Below are positions 56,101 through 64,000 of a DNA stretch of 64,000 bases, piece by piece; within the stretch, counting starts at the first letter, position 1, and every line of letters starts with the position of its first letter. The position numbers and the translations under genes were made by a program. Under the pieces are notes generated by a model. That model searched no databases. It was not told the DNA's origin and saw only the letters and a program-made list of their open reading frames with translations. Source of the stretch: Angiostrongylus vasorum (Eukaryota > Nematoda > Chromadorea > Rhabditida > Metastrongylidae); NCBI GenBank assembly GCA_018806985.1, contig JADANN010000018.1, positions 590,501-654,500 of the forward strand, given 5' to 3'.

Positions 56101-58900
56101 TATCGAACCCCAATTCAGCCTGGGTAACCTTGCGGAGAGTGCAATACATCACACTCTGGCAACCTGGTTAAATAATGATCTCGAGGAAAAGGAAACAACA
56201 TAAGAATATCAGTCTGAGCAGATATACAGAAATCATTAGTACATATAAATCAGGAGCTGAAGTCCCTAATGGTTAAAAATGTCTTCTAGATATTCGTATA
56301 ACGAAAACAGCAAATATAAACAAGGTGCTGACGTTCTTAACAGTAGTTAAAAATCAGCCACAGATATTCGAAACTCCACAAAATTTGTCTGCAAACTAAC
56401 TCATTTTTTAAAAACGCCTTGATGTGGAGTAGGTGGACTAGTAGCAGAGTGGACTAGTAGCAGAGTCGACTAAGAAGAACAAAGCAAAAGAACATTTCTT
56501 AACCGATATGCAACAAGGACGTGAAGGCACACCTCTATCACCAATTTCATGAACATAATACTTCATTCTCTACAGAGTACTTCGATCCGAAACGAAACTA
56601 CACACGTGCAAACTTCAGCCATTTGTTGAATTGTAATACATTTGCAAGACAATCAATCTGTAATGATTAACGCCAGGCGAATATTTGAAGAAACTTCTTC
56701 GCATCATTTATCATCAGTTACAAAACGAAATATAACCATATTACAGAATTCTCTAATTACTTGAATCGCCTCGATCCTCTCAACGGTTTACCGCTCATCG
56801 TGGCTGGGAGGTGTTCCTGGGCGTCGGACTGCGATGTACAGCGGGGGATTCATCCCCTGGCAGGGTCTCCCAAGCTGAGGAGGGTCGTTCATGTGTCAGG
56901 TATCAAGTAATTACTTGAATAATTGAATGGTCCATCTTCACTGGTTCTGCGGGTCCCATCATAATTTCCATATTTTCGGAGTTTTGTTGGTTTAGCGGTT
57001 GTGGTTCCCAGTAGTCTCAAGTTCAGCCCAGCCAATGTCTGCCCACGTCGTCACCATCGTAGGCCGCCTTGTGGATCAGAGGGAGATATCCCACCATGCG
57101 ACTAGTTTGGTACCAAGATGGTGGTGGACCAATAGCAGAACTCTTGGCTGGGCTTTCCTCATGGAAACGCAGGACTCCTCATCTTGGGAAGCACTCAGGG
57201 GTGTGGGGGTGAGTGTATGAATCAACCGCTATACACCTAGAAACACCTCCCAGCTACAATGAGCTGGTAAACCGTTGGGGGTCTTATCATTATTATTTGA
57301 CTATTTATTTTGGAAACGTATACTACATCATTATGATCAAACCATTTTTGTTTCTATAACATCGCTCTAGCGAGTAAGAATAGATGGCTGACTTCTTAGC
57401 CATACATTAACTTATAGAAAACTACTGGGTAATTCGAGAGGGTGCCAGTAAAGTCTCCATATGTCTTTCTCATGTAAAAAAATTGGTAAAAATTGTCGGT
57501 GTTGATGATGTCACTGAGCAACAGTAAGACTGGTTGTAAACTCGGATCTTTGTCCAGCATCACGCAGAACATTGTGGGACGCCGTACAGAAGTCGTTTCT
57601 AGTCGCATTTCACTATGCACAATGCAGTACCGTTTTTGTTCAGCAACACAGTCGCAGTATAAAATCCTTCAATGGACTCCGGTCAAATGATGACATGCGG
57701 GTAGATTCCAGAGTTATACGTCCAGTTTTGAATTCGCATAAAAATTGCTCTAACTCGTTCATTTTCCTAAGAAAAGCTCCAAAGTTTGGAAAAAGGAGAA
57801 AAGCGATAACAATTTGAAACAACGTAATAGTTGAAGAGAATGACTATCTAACTTTTTAACGGTGAAATACCAAGCACTGAGTCGTGATCTAACACGCCAG
57901 GTCTCTTAAGTCTGAGCTTGCCCAATCCTCAGTTGACAGCGAAAATACCAGATTTGAAGAACACAGCGTAAAGGAGACACAGGGCGGTATTCCCCATAGA
58001 ACCCGATCTCCGTTATACAGGTGTATGTACATGTTTGTAGGAGCGCGTGCAATACACCCGGGATCGATCCCCACGCCCGTGGCTCACCAAGTCTTCCATC
58101 CCTTTGGAGTCGGCAAATTGGTACCAGACTTGTCTGGGAGGATAGCAGCACTGGCTCGATACATCGGTAGGCCAGCACGGGTCACTGTAAAGGTCAGATA
58201 TGCATTAAACCACTTCCAACGATGCTTAATGAATTAAAATGCATGCCACATCCCTCAAGGATTGATCAACGCCGAGAGCTTTATCCTTTATCCTTTAGGT
58301 AAATGTACTGTTTTATTTGCAGCGTTTGTTCATATCATACGATTGAATGGAAACATTAGTGATTCAGCCATATCGTTCTCAACTCAATGTAACTTAGGCA
58401 TAATATTATTTTTCAGGGACAATATTTCACTCGATAATAGCCAAAATTTAGGAAAAAAATCGTTGACAGTTATCTACTTCCTCCCTGACTTATCCGAATG
58501 TTGTATGATTCCGTGACTATGAGGAAAAACATTTACAGCATCAAGGAAACTGCGTGTCTCGATACTGCCAACTTCATAAACCTGTGCTTGAAAATAGCAC
58601 CGTAAGTGATTTAAACTGAAGAAAGCACTTAAAAAAGAACCTAAAACAGAAGAAAGGACATACTGCTACTCACCAAACTCTTCGAGCCCACATTACTGGG
58701 ATGATAAATCCAAAATACGTTAGGAAGAATGCGGTCACAAGTGAGAGGCACATCAGTGCTCTGATAGGTGTCTTTATGAACCATATCACTTTTTCACGTG
58801 TGGAAGCTTGTGAGAGAATCGATCGCGAACCAGGTGGTCGTTCTCGTCGTGGAGCTTCTCGTCTCTTCAGCAACTCCGCAGTTTCTTCATCCTCTAACAT
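44841..58900 (-). CDS. LPGAT1-like lysophospholipid acyltransferase
   Basis: A membrane-bound PlsC-type acyltransferase, most like acyl-CoA:lysophosphatidylglycerol acyltransferase 1. Exons (minus): 58900-58674, 55188-55100, 54364-54231, 54073-53958, 53767-53581, 53506-53398, 46557-46415, 44927-44841. All junctions are in phase, giving about 363 aa, close to human LPGAT1 (370). An N-terminal hydrophobic segment (~37-70) precedes [15 protein letters not shown]. Catalytic motif I is NHQSTADV (His128, Asp133). Then come IRQGKATRE, the LPGAT-type substrate motif FPEGGF (209-214) and VTLPRMGA (~237-244). The C-terminal part [15 protein letters not shown] and HYKIFGADE matches this subfamily. The exon at 53398-53506 adds a Ser/charged insert. 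The ATG directly follows a TGTACAG acceptor. The ~6.8 kb sixth intron houses a DGAT2-family gene on the opposite strand. Confidence 0.85.
45420..46200. other. Intron segment with open frames, not called
   Basis: Within the last LPGAT1-like intron, minus frames at 45720-45956 and 45963-46160 are open but cannot be joined to the flanking exons, which already connect in phase, and match no family I know. Possibly repeat-derived. Confidence 0.25.
46725..47060 (+). repeat. Family C repeat ending in a (TA)n array
   Basis: Starts ACTTGCTTACTTACTTGATAG, has CCAGGTCTTCACCACCACAA and CCACCATGCGACTTTGATAC, and ends CAGCCACGATGAGGCGG. TA repeats follow immediately at 47061. Confidence 0.8.
47061..47110. 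repeat. (TA)n microsatellite
   Basis: Mostly pure TA, abutting the family C copy as at 11400-11702. Confidence 0.9.
47480..48260 (-). mobile_element. RTE-type retrotransposon fragment
   Basis: Minus-strand relics: [20 protein letters not shown] near 48170, then diverged sequence, then [14 protein letters not shown] near 47670 and WGAYSSIK near 47580, in RTE reverse transcriptase order. Internally deleted and out of frame. Lies in the LPGAT1-like intron. Confidence 0.65.
48261..49680. other. Intron segment, nothing recognised
   Basis: AT-rich intron sequence of the LPGAT1-like gene and upstream flank of the nested DGAT2-family gene, so its promoter should lie here. No exon or repeat seen. 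Confidence 0.3.
49681..49682 (+). other. Candidate spliced-leader acceptor for the DGAT2-family gene
   Basis: GAGGATTTCAG ends 3 nt before the ATG at 49686. This spacing and motif are typical of trans-splice acceptors in nematodes. It could also be a cis acceptor if an upstream exon exists. Confidence 0.45.
49686..51282 (+). CDS. DGAT2/MOGAT-family acyltransferase, nested in an intron
   Basis: An endoplasmic reticulum enzyme that transfers acyl groups from acyl-CoA to mono- or diacylglycerol in triacylglycerol synthesis. Exons: 49686-49823, 50115-50690, 50896-51023, 51108-51282, in phase, giving 338 aa, the usual length. An N-terminal hydrophobic hairpin (~25-60) is followed by the family motifs YFP (~91-93), HPHG (~113-116, catalytic), VIGGAEEAL, and [18 protein letters not shown] with FGEN (~230-233). 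The end, [18 protein letters not shown], is typical. The second intron begins GCGAAT rather than GT but is required by phase and conservation, so it is a GC-AG intron or a sequence error. The gene lies on the plus strand inside the sixth intron of the minus-strand LPGAT1-like gene. DGAT versus MGAT activity cannot be told from sequence. Confidence 0.9.
51640..51900 (-). repeat. Family D-related repeat, old copy
   Basis: TTCTCAGCACTTCTTGCATTC, GTCATCCACGAAGATTTTCG and GCTGCTTAAGGATTTTCG match family D body order, but the tRNA-like head is lost or strongly diverged. Confidence 0.45.
52211..53312. mobile_element. Foldback element with ~400-bp inverted arms
   Basis: The left arm (about 52211-52620) and right arm (about 52900-53312) are imperfect inverted repeats. 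ATGAGCGAACACAAGTTTGC on the left pairs with ATGAGCAAACATGCGTTTGT, read inverted, on the right. Further paired blocks are TAGCTTCTTCGCACACTCAC, GGAGACCAACCG and ACGAGGCATTC. The unique centre is only ~280 bases and shows no transposase. This is the shape of a non-autonomous DNA transposon or foldback element. It lies in the LPGAT1-like intron between the nested gene and exon 6. Confidence 0.7.
54690..54955 (+). repeat. Family C repeat, 3'-truncated
   Basis: ACACCTATTGTGCGGCC, CAGCCTAGCCAAAGTCTGCC, CAGGTCATCACCACCACAGG and TTAGCTGGGCTTCCTGAT are in family order. It stops near 54955 and lies between exons 3 and 2 of the LPGAT1-like gene. Confidence 0.7.
55520..55735 (+). repeat. Family B SINE-like repeat
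   Basis: AACTGGGTGAGAAAAAC, ATGTTAGCCACAGGAAAAG, GTGTTCGATCTCCACCGC (B-box-like), CACCTGCGGTTCGGAG and TATCTCAGCGTCATCG, ending near TAGGCAGTGGGTAAAAG. Confidence 0.65.
56770..56905 (-). repeat. Family C repeat, partial minus copy
   Basis: Starts CCTCTCAACGGTTTACCGC and ATCGTGGCTGGGAGGTGTTC and ends AGCTGAGGAGGG. It is head-to-head with the next copy. Confidence 0.75.
56920..57285 (+). repeat. Family C repeat, plus copy inverted to the previous one
   Basis: TACTTGAATAATTGAATGGTCC, CGTCACCATCGTAGGCC, CCACCATGCGACTAGTTTGG, ending CACCTCCCAGCTACAATGAG with GTAAACCGTTGGGGG. The pair forms an inverted repeat in the first LPGAT1-like intron. Confidence 0.75.
57390..57840 (-). other. Coding-like minus-strand stretch with stops
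   Basis: Within the first LPGAT1-like intron several minus frames look weakly protein-like but contain stops, and no splice sites rescue them. I do not recognise a family. It may be a relic of an inserted sequence. Confidence 0.2.
58030..58300 (+). repeat. Family A tRNA-derived SINE, head shortened
   Basis: CGGGATCGATCCCCACGCC (B-box region), GGTACCAGACTTGTCTGGG, CGATACATCGGTAGGCC, and the tail GCTTTATCCTTTATCCTTTAG. The A-box end is truncated or diverged. Confidence 0.75.
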
Positions 58901-58902
58901 CT
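58901..58902 (-). other. Candidate spliced-leader acceptor for the LPGAT1-like gene
   Basis: On the minus strand TTTCTGTACAG ends immediately before the ATG at 58900. It could be a trans-splice site or a cis acceptor of an upstream exon. The spacing to ATG favours the former. Confidence 0.4.
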
Positions 58903-59716
58903 GTACAGAAATTAGTATTCTATTGTAGGACAAAAAACAAAGAAACTGTCGAAGTTCTAGAAGAGAATGAGATGACAATACGAGGAAAGTGGGAAAAGAA
59001 AAAGAGGAAACAAAGAGAGAATCTGGATGGAATGTGAATGTTCAGCAGTTTCCAAAGTCTTTCTGGAATCCTCCGAATAGTGAATTATTAAGGGACGTAC
59101 TCATAGTTTAACTATTTTCCCAGGATCTCTACGACAGATACTGCGACAAGGAAATCAATATTTGTTCTGTGAACGAGTACACCACCATTTGAGTTTAAGC
59201 TTTCAGATTCCAATATTAGGTTGTCGTAGATTTCAAATCTGGACCTACCTTTGTAAGGAGAAGCTTTCAAATGACTTTTAGGAAAGATGTTAGATGTAAT
59301 CAACAATCACATTTCGGGATCTGTCCTAGAACGAAGGTAGGCGTCCTTGATGAAAAAAGAAAAAAAAATAGAAACAATGAACAATAGAGCACGATTGAAA
59401 CCCTCGAAAGGGCTTTGCAAGGAAGAGAACAGATGTAAAGGAGACATATGAAAGTGATGCAGGGCTACACCGCGATAATGAGGCAGCCGAAACTCGATCG
59501 ATGGAAAACGAGTGCTGCCGAGTCTCAATATGTACTGCACACTCGTCTCTTCCCCCAGCACAAGAAAGTACTGGATGGATACTGTGAACAGAAATATGTC
59601 TTCTACCTAATACTGATGGTTTGAGATGATGAGGACTTAACTATGAACCACCATACTAACACGTAATGGATATCAGTAAGAAAAATTCTTTAGATTAGAA
59701 ATGAAAGCAAGATGAT
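58903..59716. other. Upstream flank of the LPGAT1-like gene
   Basis: No exon or repeat family seen. Open frames on both strands lack support. The promoter should lie here. Confidence 0.3.
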
Positions 59717-59930
59717 GTAACTGGATTCGGACCTAAACGGACCACTTTTCCTATTTAGATGTACCTGGATTCGGACCTAAACGGACCAATTTTCCTATCT
59801 AGATGTGCCTGGGTCAGAACCTAAACGGACCACTTTTCCTATCTAGATGTACCTGGATTCGGACCTAAACGGACCAATTTTCCTATCTAGATGTGCCTGG
59901 GTCAGAACCTAAAAGGGCCACTTTTCTCAC
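59717..59930. repeat. 44-bp minisatellite, about 4.9 units
   Basis: Units start at 59717, 59761, 59805, 59849 and 59893. Units 2 and 4 share GGATTCGGACC with AATTTTCC, while units 3 and 5 share GGGTCAGAACC, so the array has grown by duplicating an 88-bp dimer. Confidence 0.9.
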
Positions 59931-61125
59931 CTATTATACTATAGCAGCACATTTTATGGTAGATGGAAACTATGCTTTAATGTACAATCATCTCGTTCGT
60001 CTCTTTTTTTGTGCACTTACGTACGTTACGCTTTTTCAGTTTAAATATTTGCGCAGGCGCTTGGAGAACTTAAAGACCTTAACTTAAAGAAAGGCTTAAA
60101 AGACCAAAACGATGTAAGAAGTGATGCATGAAAGAAACTTATAACATCACTGAAACTTTCACCTTACCATGCTTAAGAGATCAGCGGCGTCCAAACAGAG
60201 AAAGGACCATATAAATCGCGCCTCAACATTGGATAGTGGTCGTCAGAGCTCAACAAGAGGTCGATCGGATTTATCCCGTATCACTTTCTAAGGTCAAAGT
60301 GACAATGACTGTACAATAAACGTAGTAAGATTCCTTGCCATATAGCCCTATCGTCATCTTAGGTAAATAAATGCTTTACACCTCTCATTATATCACTTTT
60401 CACCAAAAAACTATTTAAAGAACCGCTCACTAATACCTAAACTGCCCTCGTTGTGGAAATTTAACCAGAATCTTTAGCTGAGGATCAACTGTTCTCTAAC
60501 CATCTTCCAGAAATCGTCAGCTTTCACGGGACATTTTACATTGAATCATCAGACATCAGCGCTGATGGGTTTACTCCGACTTTCTCCCTCCGATTTTCTC
60601 TCCAAGTAGAGAAAAAAAGTGGCCGAATCCCAGTACGTGGACAGCTAGAATTATCTCAATATGTGGCTTGAATGTTCCTCTTCGTCTCGTATCAATCCAC
60701 TTGAGAAGACTGGAAGAGTCCCCGTACACTAGAACAGGAAGCTATTGACGATCTCCATAGCGTCGTCTAAGTTCTACCACAACTGGGAAACCCATTCAAT
60801 GGTAATTCATCTGTAGAGAGTTTCTATATCACAAACGGGTACTAGAATCTAAACCTGATCAGAGCGCTGATTAACATTCTCTTCTAAAAATTCTGCGTCT
60901 TCCACTATTTCTCATTTTGGCACACCATCACTGGCTTATGGGTGATTTTAACGCGCTAAGAACGTCTAAGCAGACGTAATCTATGGTAATCTAGGTTGGG
61001 GTCAAATAATTCAAGAAAGTCTTTCTTGCTGGACTGCTACATATACAGAAACTAACCAGAAGACTTACAACTGTAGCACGATTTCGAGTCCTGAACGGAG
61101 ATTGTAAAGGAGAAAAGGACGCGCA
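59931..61125. other. Spacer, nothing recognised
   Basis: No supported exon or known repeat family. Confidence 0.35.
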
Positions 61126-61129
61126 TGGA

Positions 61130-61320
61130 TCACTAGGACTAGGATGGAAACAAAACGAACTGCGCCACGATGGAACAACCGCGTCAACCTGGCGAGTCGA
61201 CGACTCGCGCACTGCCGCGTCAGCGCTGACGCCGGACGACGCGTCACGGCCAAGGCGCGACGGGCGACGCGAGGGGCGTGCCGCGACTAAACCACGCGGG
61301 AGCTGGCTCTTGCGCGTTAT
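61130..61320. other. GC-rich island
   Basis: Dense in CG and GC dinucleotides (for example GACGCCGGACGACGCGTC) against an AT-rich background, about 2.2 kb upstream of the LPGAT1-like start. No protein is called. Compare 2930-3120 and 29240-29510. Confidence 0.4.
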
Positions 61321-61379
61321 ATCATCTTACTCTGCCGAGGACTGGAAGAGCTGCAATGTTTGCGCGTGAATAGTAAAAT

Positions 61380-61605
61380 TCAATGTTAACTTTTTATTTA
61401 CTGCCTATTACAGTTTTTCACGACAGCGTATTATATGAATTACAACCACAATGATGCCGAGATATTCGCAGAACTCCGGATCGTAGGTGTCTGCGGTGAG
61501 GATCGAACACGCAATTACCGTTTCTGGAGGCTAACGCGTTCATCACCACACCATGCGCGCCTTTCGTTTCGCCTTTCTCTTAGCTAATTTTCTAGAATTC
61601 ATCGA
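61380..61605 (-). repeat. Family B SINE-like repeat
   Basis: Minus copy: GTTAACTTTTTATTTACTGCC, ACAATGATGCCGAGATATTC, GAGGATCGAACACGC (B-box side), GGCTAACGCGTTCATCACC and CTTAGCTAATTTTCTAG. Confidence 0.7.
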
Positions 61606-62635
61606 ATTCATTTGTAAAATTATTCATTTCTAAATTCATTTATAAGGAAGGGTGTGTAACGGTAGAGCAGGAGAACTTTAACTTATAGGTTAAGATTTGC
61701 ACTCCCTAATAGTTTTTACTTCAATTGTTAAAAGATACTATGAAGTGAAATATGTCGATTCAAAGTTGAAGGCAAAAAGTACCATTTTCGCATGTTATGA
61801 CTCCTATAGAGGTCATGTCGTCGCGTAATGGTTTATCACATATGGGGGTACCAATAGTCAAACTAGAGCACTGTTTACCCCCAAACATCACCTTTTACAT
61901 GGAAATCTGACATATGACATGGAGTAGAAAGACCTGGTGGCGTAGAAAAGAACAGACCATTCTAGTACTTTGAGAAGCCAGAAGTGGACCATATAATTCT
62001 GATTTTCTCGCCAACATTTTGAAGTTTTTAAAGAATGGTGTCCAAATAAGGACAGGACTGCCAGGACTGCATTAAATGTTTATAGTATAGGAGCACAGCG
62101 CATGGATGGGGGAGGCTAGGTGGTGGATTAAGTCCGTTGCATCCATTGCATTTCCTCTTCAGAGGTTTATTTCTGCAAACAGCTTGTCTACAACACATTT
62201 TGCATTCAATCAGTAGCTTGTCCAAGATGAGACTGTTCTATACGCTTAATATTTCGCGACGAAGGGTTTTTTGGACGAGTTCAGTGACCGGTACTTTGAC
62301 TGGTAATTGACTGTTATCCCATTTCAATCGCTAGGATAAATTATTGCTAACATATAGACTGGGTAGCGATAAAATCGACATCCCTTTAGAGTGTTATGGC
62401 AAAGTTTCTTCCATAACTTTACCACGTTCTATACCTTTCAACTTTTCCAATTATCGAAAAATTATCGTCTATGATCAGAAAACCAACAAGTCCGTAACCG
62501 ACATGAAATTAGGCGTTGTGCCACGCCACACCCAGGCAAATGTGAGTTACAGCGTTATGTGTCGTATAATTTCCAGTTACATCACAGTTGAGCGGTGAGT
62601 GGCTGTATAATTTTATCACGACGACCAAGACCATT
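61606..62635. other. Spacer with one possible plus exon
   Basis: A plus frame from 62344 to 62595 is open for 84 codons and ends beside a GTGAGT donor (62596), but no acceptor, partner exon or family is evident. The rest is featureless. Confidence 0.25.
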
Positions 62636-62639
62636 CGTG

Positions 62640-64000
62640 GTAACCCGCAACTCTAGAAGCCCCACACTCAACGCTGGACATGGGATTCTACCAGTGGAGG
62701 GTATCAATATGAAATAGATCATATCATTGTAAATCGAAGGTTTCGCCTAATCGCTGTTGTCCCAAAAATTCTACACGGGATCAGATCAGCGCCTCATTCA
62801 GGTAAGATTTCATTTCTCGCGGTAAGGAGAAAAAGCCGCTAAATTCGAAAACGATGTCCAAAAAGCACCATAAGCTGTAATTTATTGTTCATTAGCGGGG
62901 AACGAGAAATAGGATAAGTTCATACAACATCCTCACCTTAGAGCTATGAAAGCTGAGTGTTCCAACGTCATCAAGAGACGTCTGTCTCCAGAAACTCTCG
63001 AGCTGATACGCCGGCATGGAATCGCATGAGCTACAAGCAACCGCTGAATCACTTCTGAACTAACGGAATAGTGCAAACAGGCGATAAAAGAAGATATTAA
63101 ACAGAGAACAACAACGATTATGGCCGACGCTGCAGAAGAAGGTTATGCATTCGCAAAGTTCACTGCGCTTTGCCAATTACAAAACCAAGATGTCAGCACT
63201 CCCTACCCCAGATGGAACGGTTACAACTTCCAGAAAGGCAATGGAAAAAAATCATTCATGATCACTACTTGGATCTCTTCAACAACCACGTCCTCCTGCC
63301 CTCATATGAAATAAAGGAGGATGGATGGTCGTACCACCAGTTCTCCCTTCCGAAACCCGACATGCTATTTCGTCGGTGAAATGTCGAACAACATCAGCTC
63401 CGGACAGGATAAGATCTGAACAGCTGAAGAACCTTCCGCCACTCCTCGTAAACACACTGGCTCGTCTCTTCACACGTTACCTGTCTTAATGCAAGGTCCC
63501 TACTCAGTGGAAGACCAGCATGACCGTGTTATTGTTCCAGAACGGTGACCTACAGGATATCGGCAGCTATCGTCCGATCTGCTTGCTGTCTGTCGTCTAC
63601 AAATTTTTCACTGGAGTCATTGGAGTCATCCTAAACAAGATTGACAGAACACCGGACGAAGGACAGCCATGTGAACAAGCAGGGTTTCGAAAAGGGTTCA
63701 GTACAATGGACCGCATCCACACAATAGCAAGACTTATTGAAGCATCGTGAAAATACAAGAATCCGCTCTGTCGCACTTTCATCGATTTAAAGAAGGTTTA
63801 TGACTCAGCTGAGATAGAAACAGTCATGGAAGCCCTAGACAGTCAAGGAACCCTTACCCATTATATCAAGATTCTTTGTGAGGTATGTAAAAACTTCACA
63901 ACCATGATATCACCATTCTACAGCGATATTAATGTAGACATCAAAAGAGGGGTTAGGCAAGGCGACTCTAACTCGCCAAAATTGTTTGCCAATTGGACAA
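62640..64000 (+). mobile_element. RTE-type retrotransposon, 5'-truncated, running off the window
   Basis: Plus-strand relics in RTE order. The endonuclease end has a WTWDS-like block, YEIDHIIVNRRF near 62710 and VVPKFYTGSD-like sequence near 62770-62790. A linker contains KKIIHDHYLDLFNNHV near 63245. Reverse transcriptase begins LQDIGSYRPICLLSVVYKFF near 63550, EQAGFRKGFSTMDRIHT near 63675, FIDLKKVYDS near 63780 and VDIKRGVRQGDS near 63945. A few stops and shifts are visible, but it is the best preserved reverse transcriptase here. The 3' part lies beyond 64000. Confidence 0.85.

Noticed and set aside
59307..61253. Minus open frames sharing an LQSPF segment (59307-59561 and 60991-61253)
   Set aside because: The resemblance is short, no exon structure supports either, and one lies in the GC-rich island where open frames arise by chance.
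1..64000. CRISPR arrays, bacterial operons or Shine-Dalgarno sites
   Set aside because: The sequence is plainly eukaryotic, with spliced genes. No direct-repeat/spacer arrays were seen.

Overview
This is nuclear DNA from a clade V (strongylid, hookworm-like) nematode. Genes are split by many introns with nematode-style acceptors (TTTCAG-like), the encoded proteins resemble Caenorhabditis families, and introns and spacers are packed with SINE-like repeats, RTE-type retrotransposons, a mariner element and (TA)n arrays. The species call is inference. Gene models were assembled by hand from splice sites, reading phase and family conservation, without any database search.

Layout. 1-3347: spacer with SINE-like repeats. 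3348-14499 (+): a GAB/SOC-1 adaptor gene in about 11 exons; its largest intron holds a nearly full-length, inactivated RTE element on the opposite strand. 14500-15786: shared 3' spacer. 15787-21278 (-): a gene whose N-terminal half is a NADAR domain and whose C-terminal half is long, charged and Arg/Ser-rich. 22542-22882 (-): two exons of an unidentified gene. 25702-27705 (-): complete eIF5. 27739-28818 (-): exons of an unidentified, probably membrane, protein whose stop codon lies only 33 nt from the eIF5 start. 28.8-44.8 kb: mostly repeats, with a GC-rich island, an isolated exon at 32067-32206 (-), a mariner element at 32309-33617 with TA flanks, and an RTE fragment carrying an internal insertion. 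44841-58900 (-): an LPGAT1-like acyltransferase of 8 exons. Its ~6.8 kb sixth intron contains, on the other strand, a complete DGAT2/MOGAT-family gene (49686-51282), an RTE fragment and a ~1.1 kb foldback element. 58.9-64 kb: spacer with a 44-bp minisatellite, a GC-rich island, and an RTE element running off the window.

Functional links. SOC-1/GAB proteins relay receptor tyrosine kinase signals through Grb2/SEM-5 and SHP2/PTP-2, and the predicted protein keeps the PH domain, proline motifs and C-terminal SHP2-type tyrosine motif. The two acyltransferases both belong to glycerolipid metabolism and are physically nested. eIF5 is a housekeeping translation factor.

Repeats. At least four interspersed families recur. 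They are called A, B, C and D here. A, B and D carry tRNA-like polymerase III A and B boxes and look like SINEs. C is of unknown class and ends in AAGT/TTAC-type repeats.
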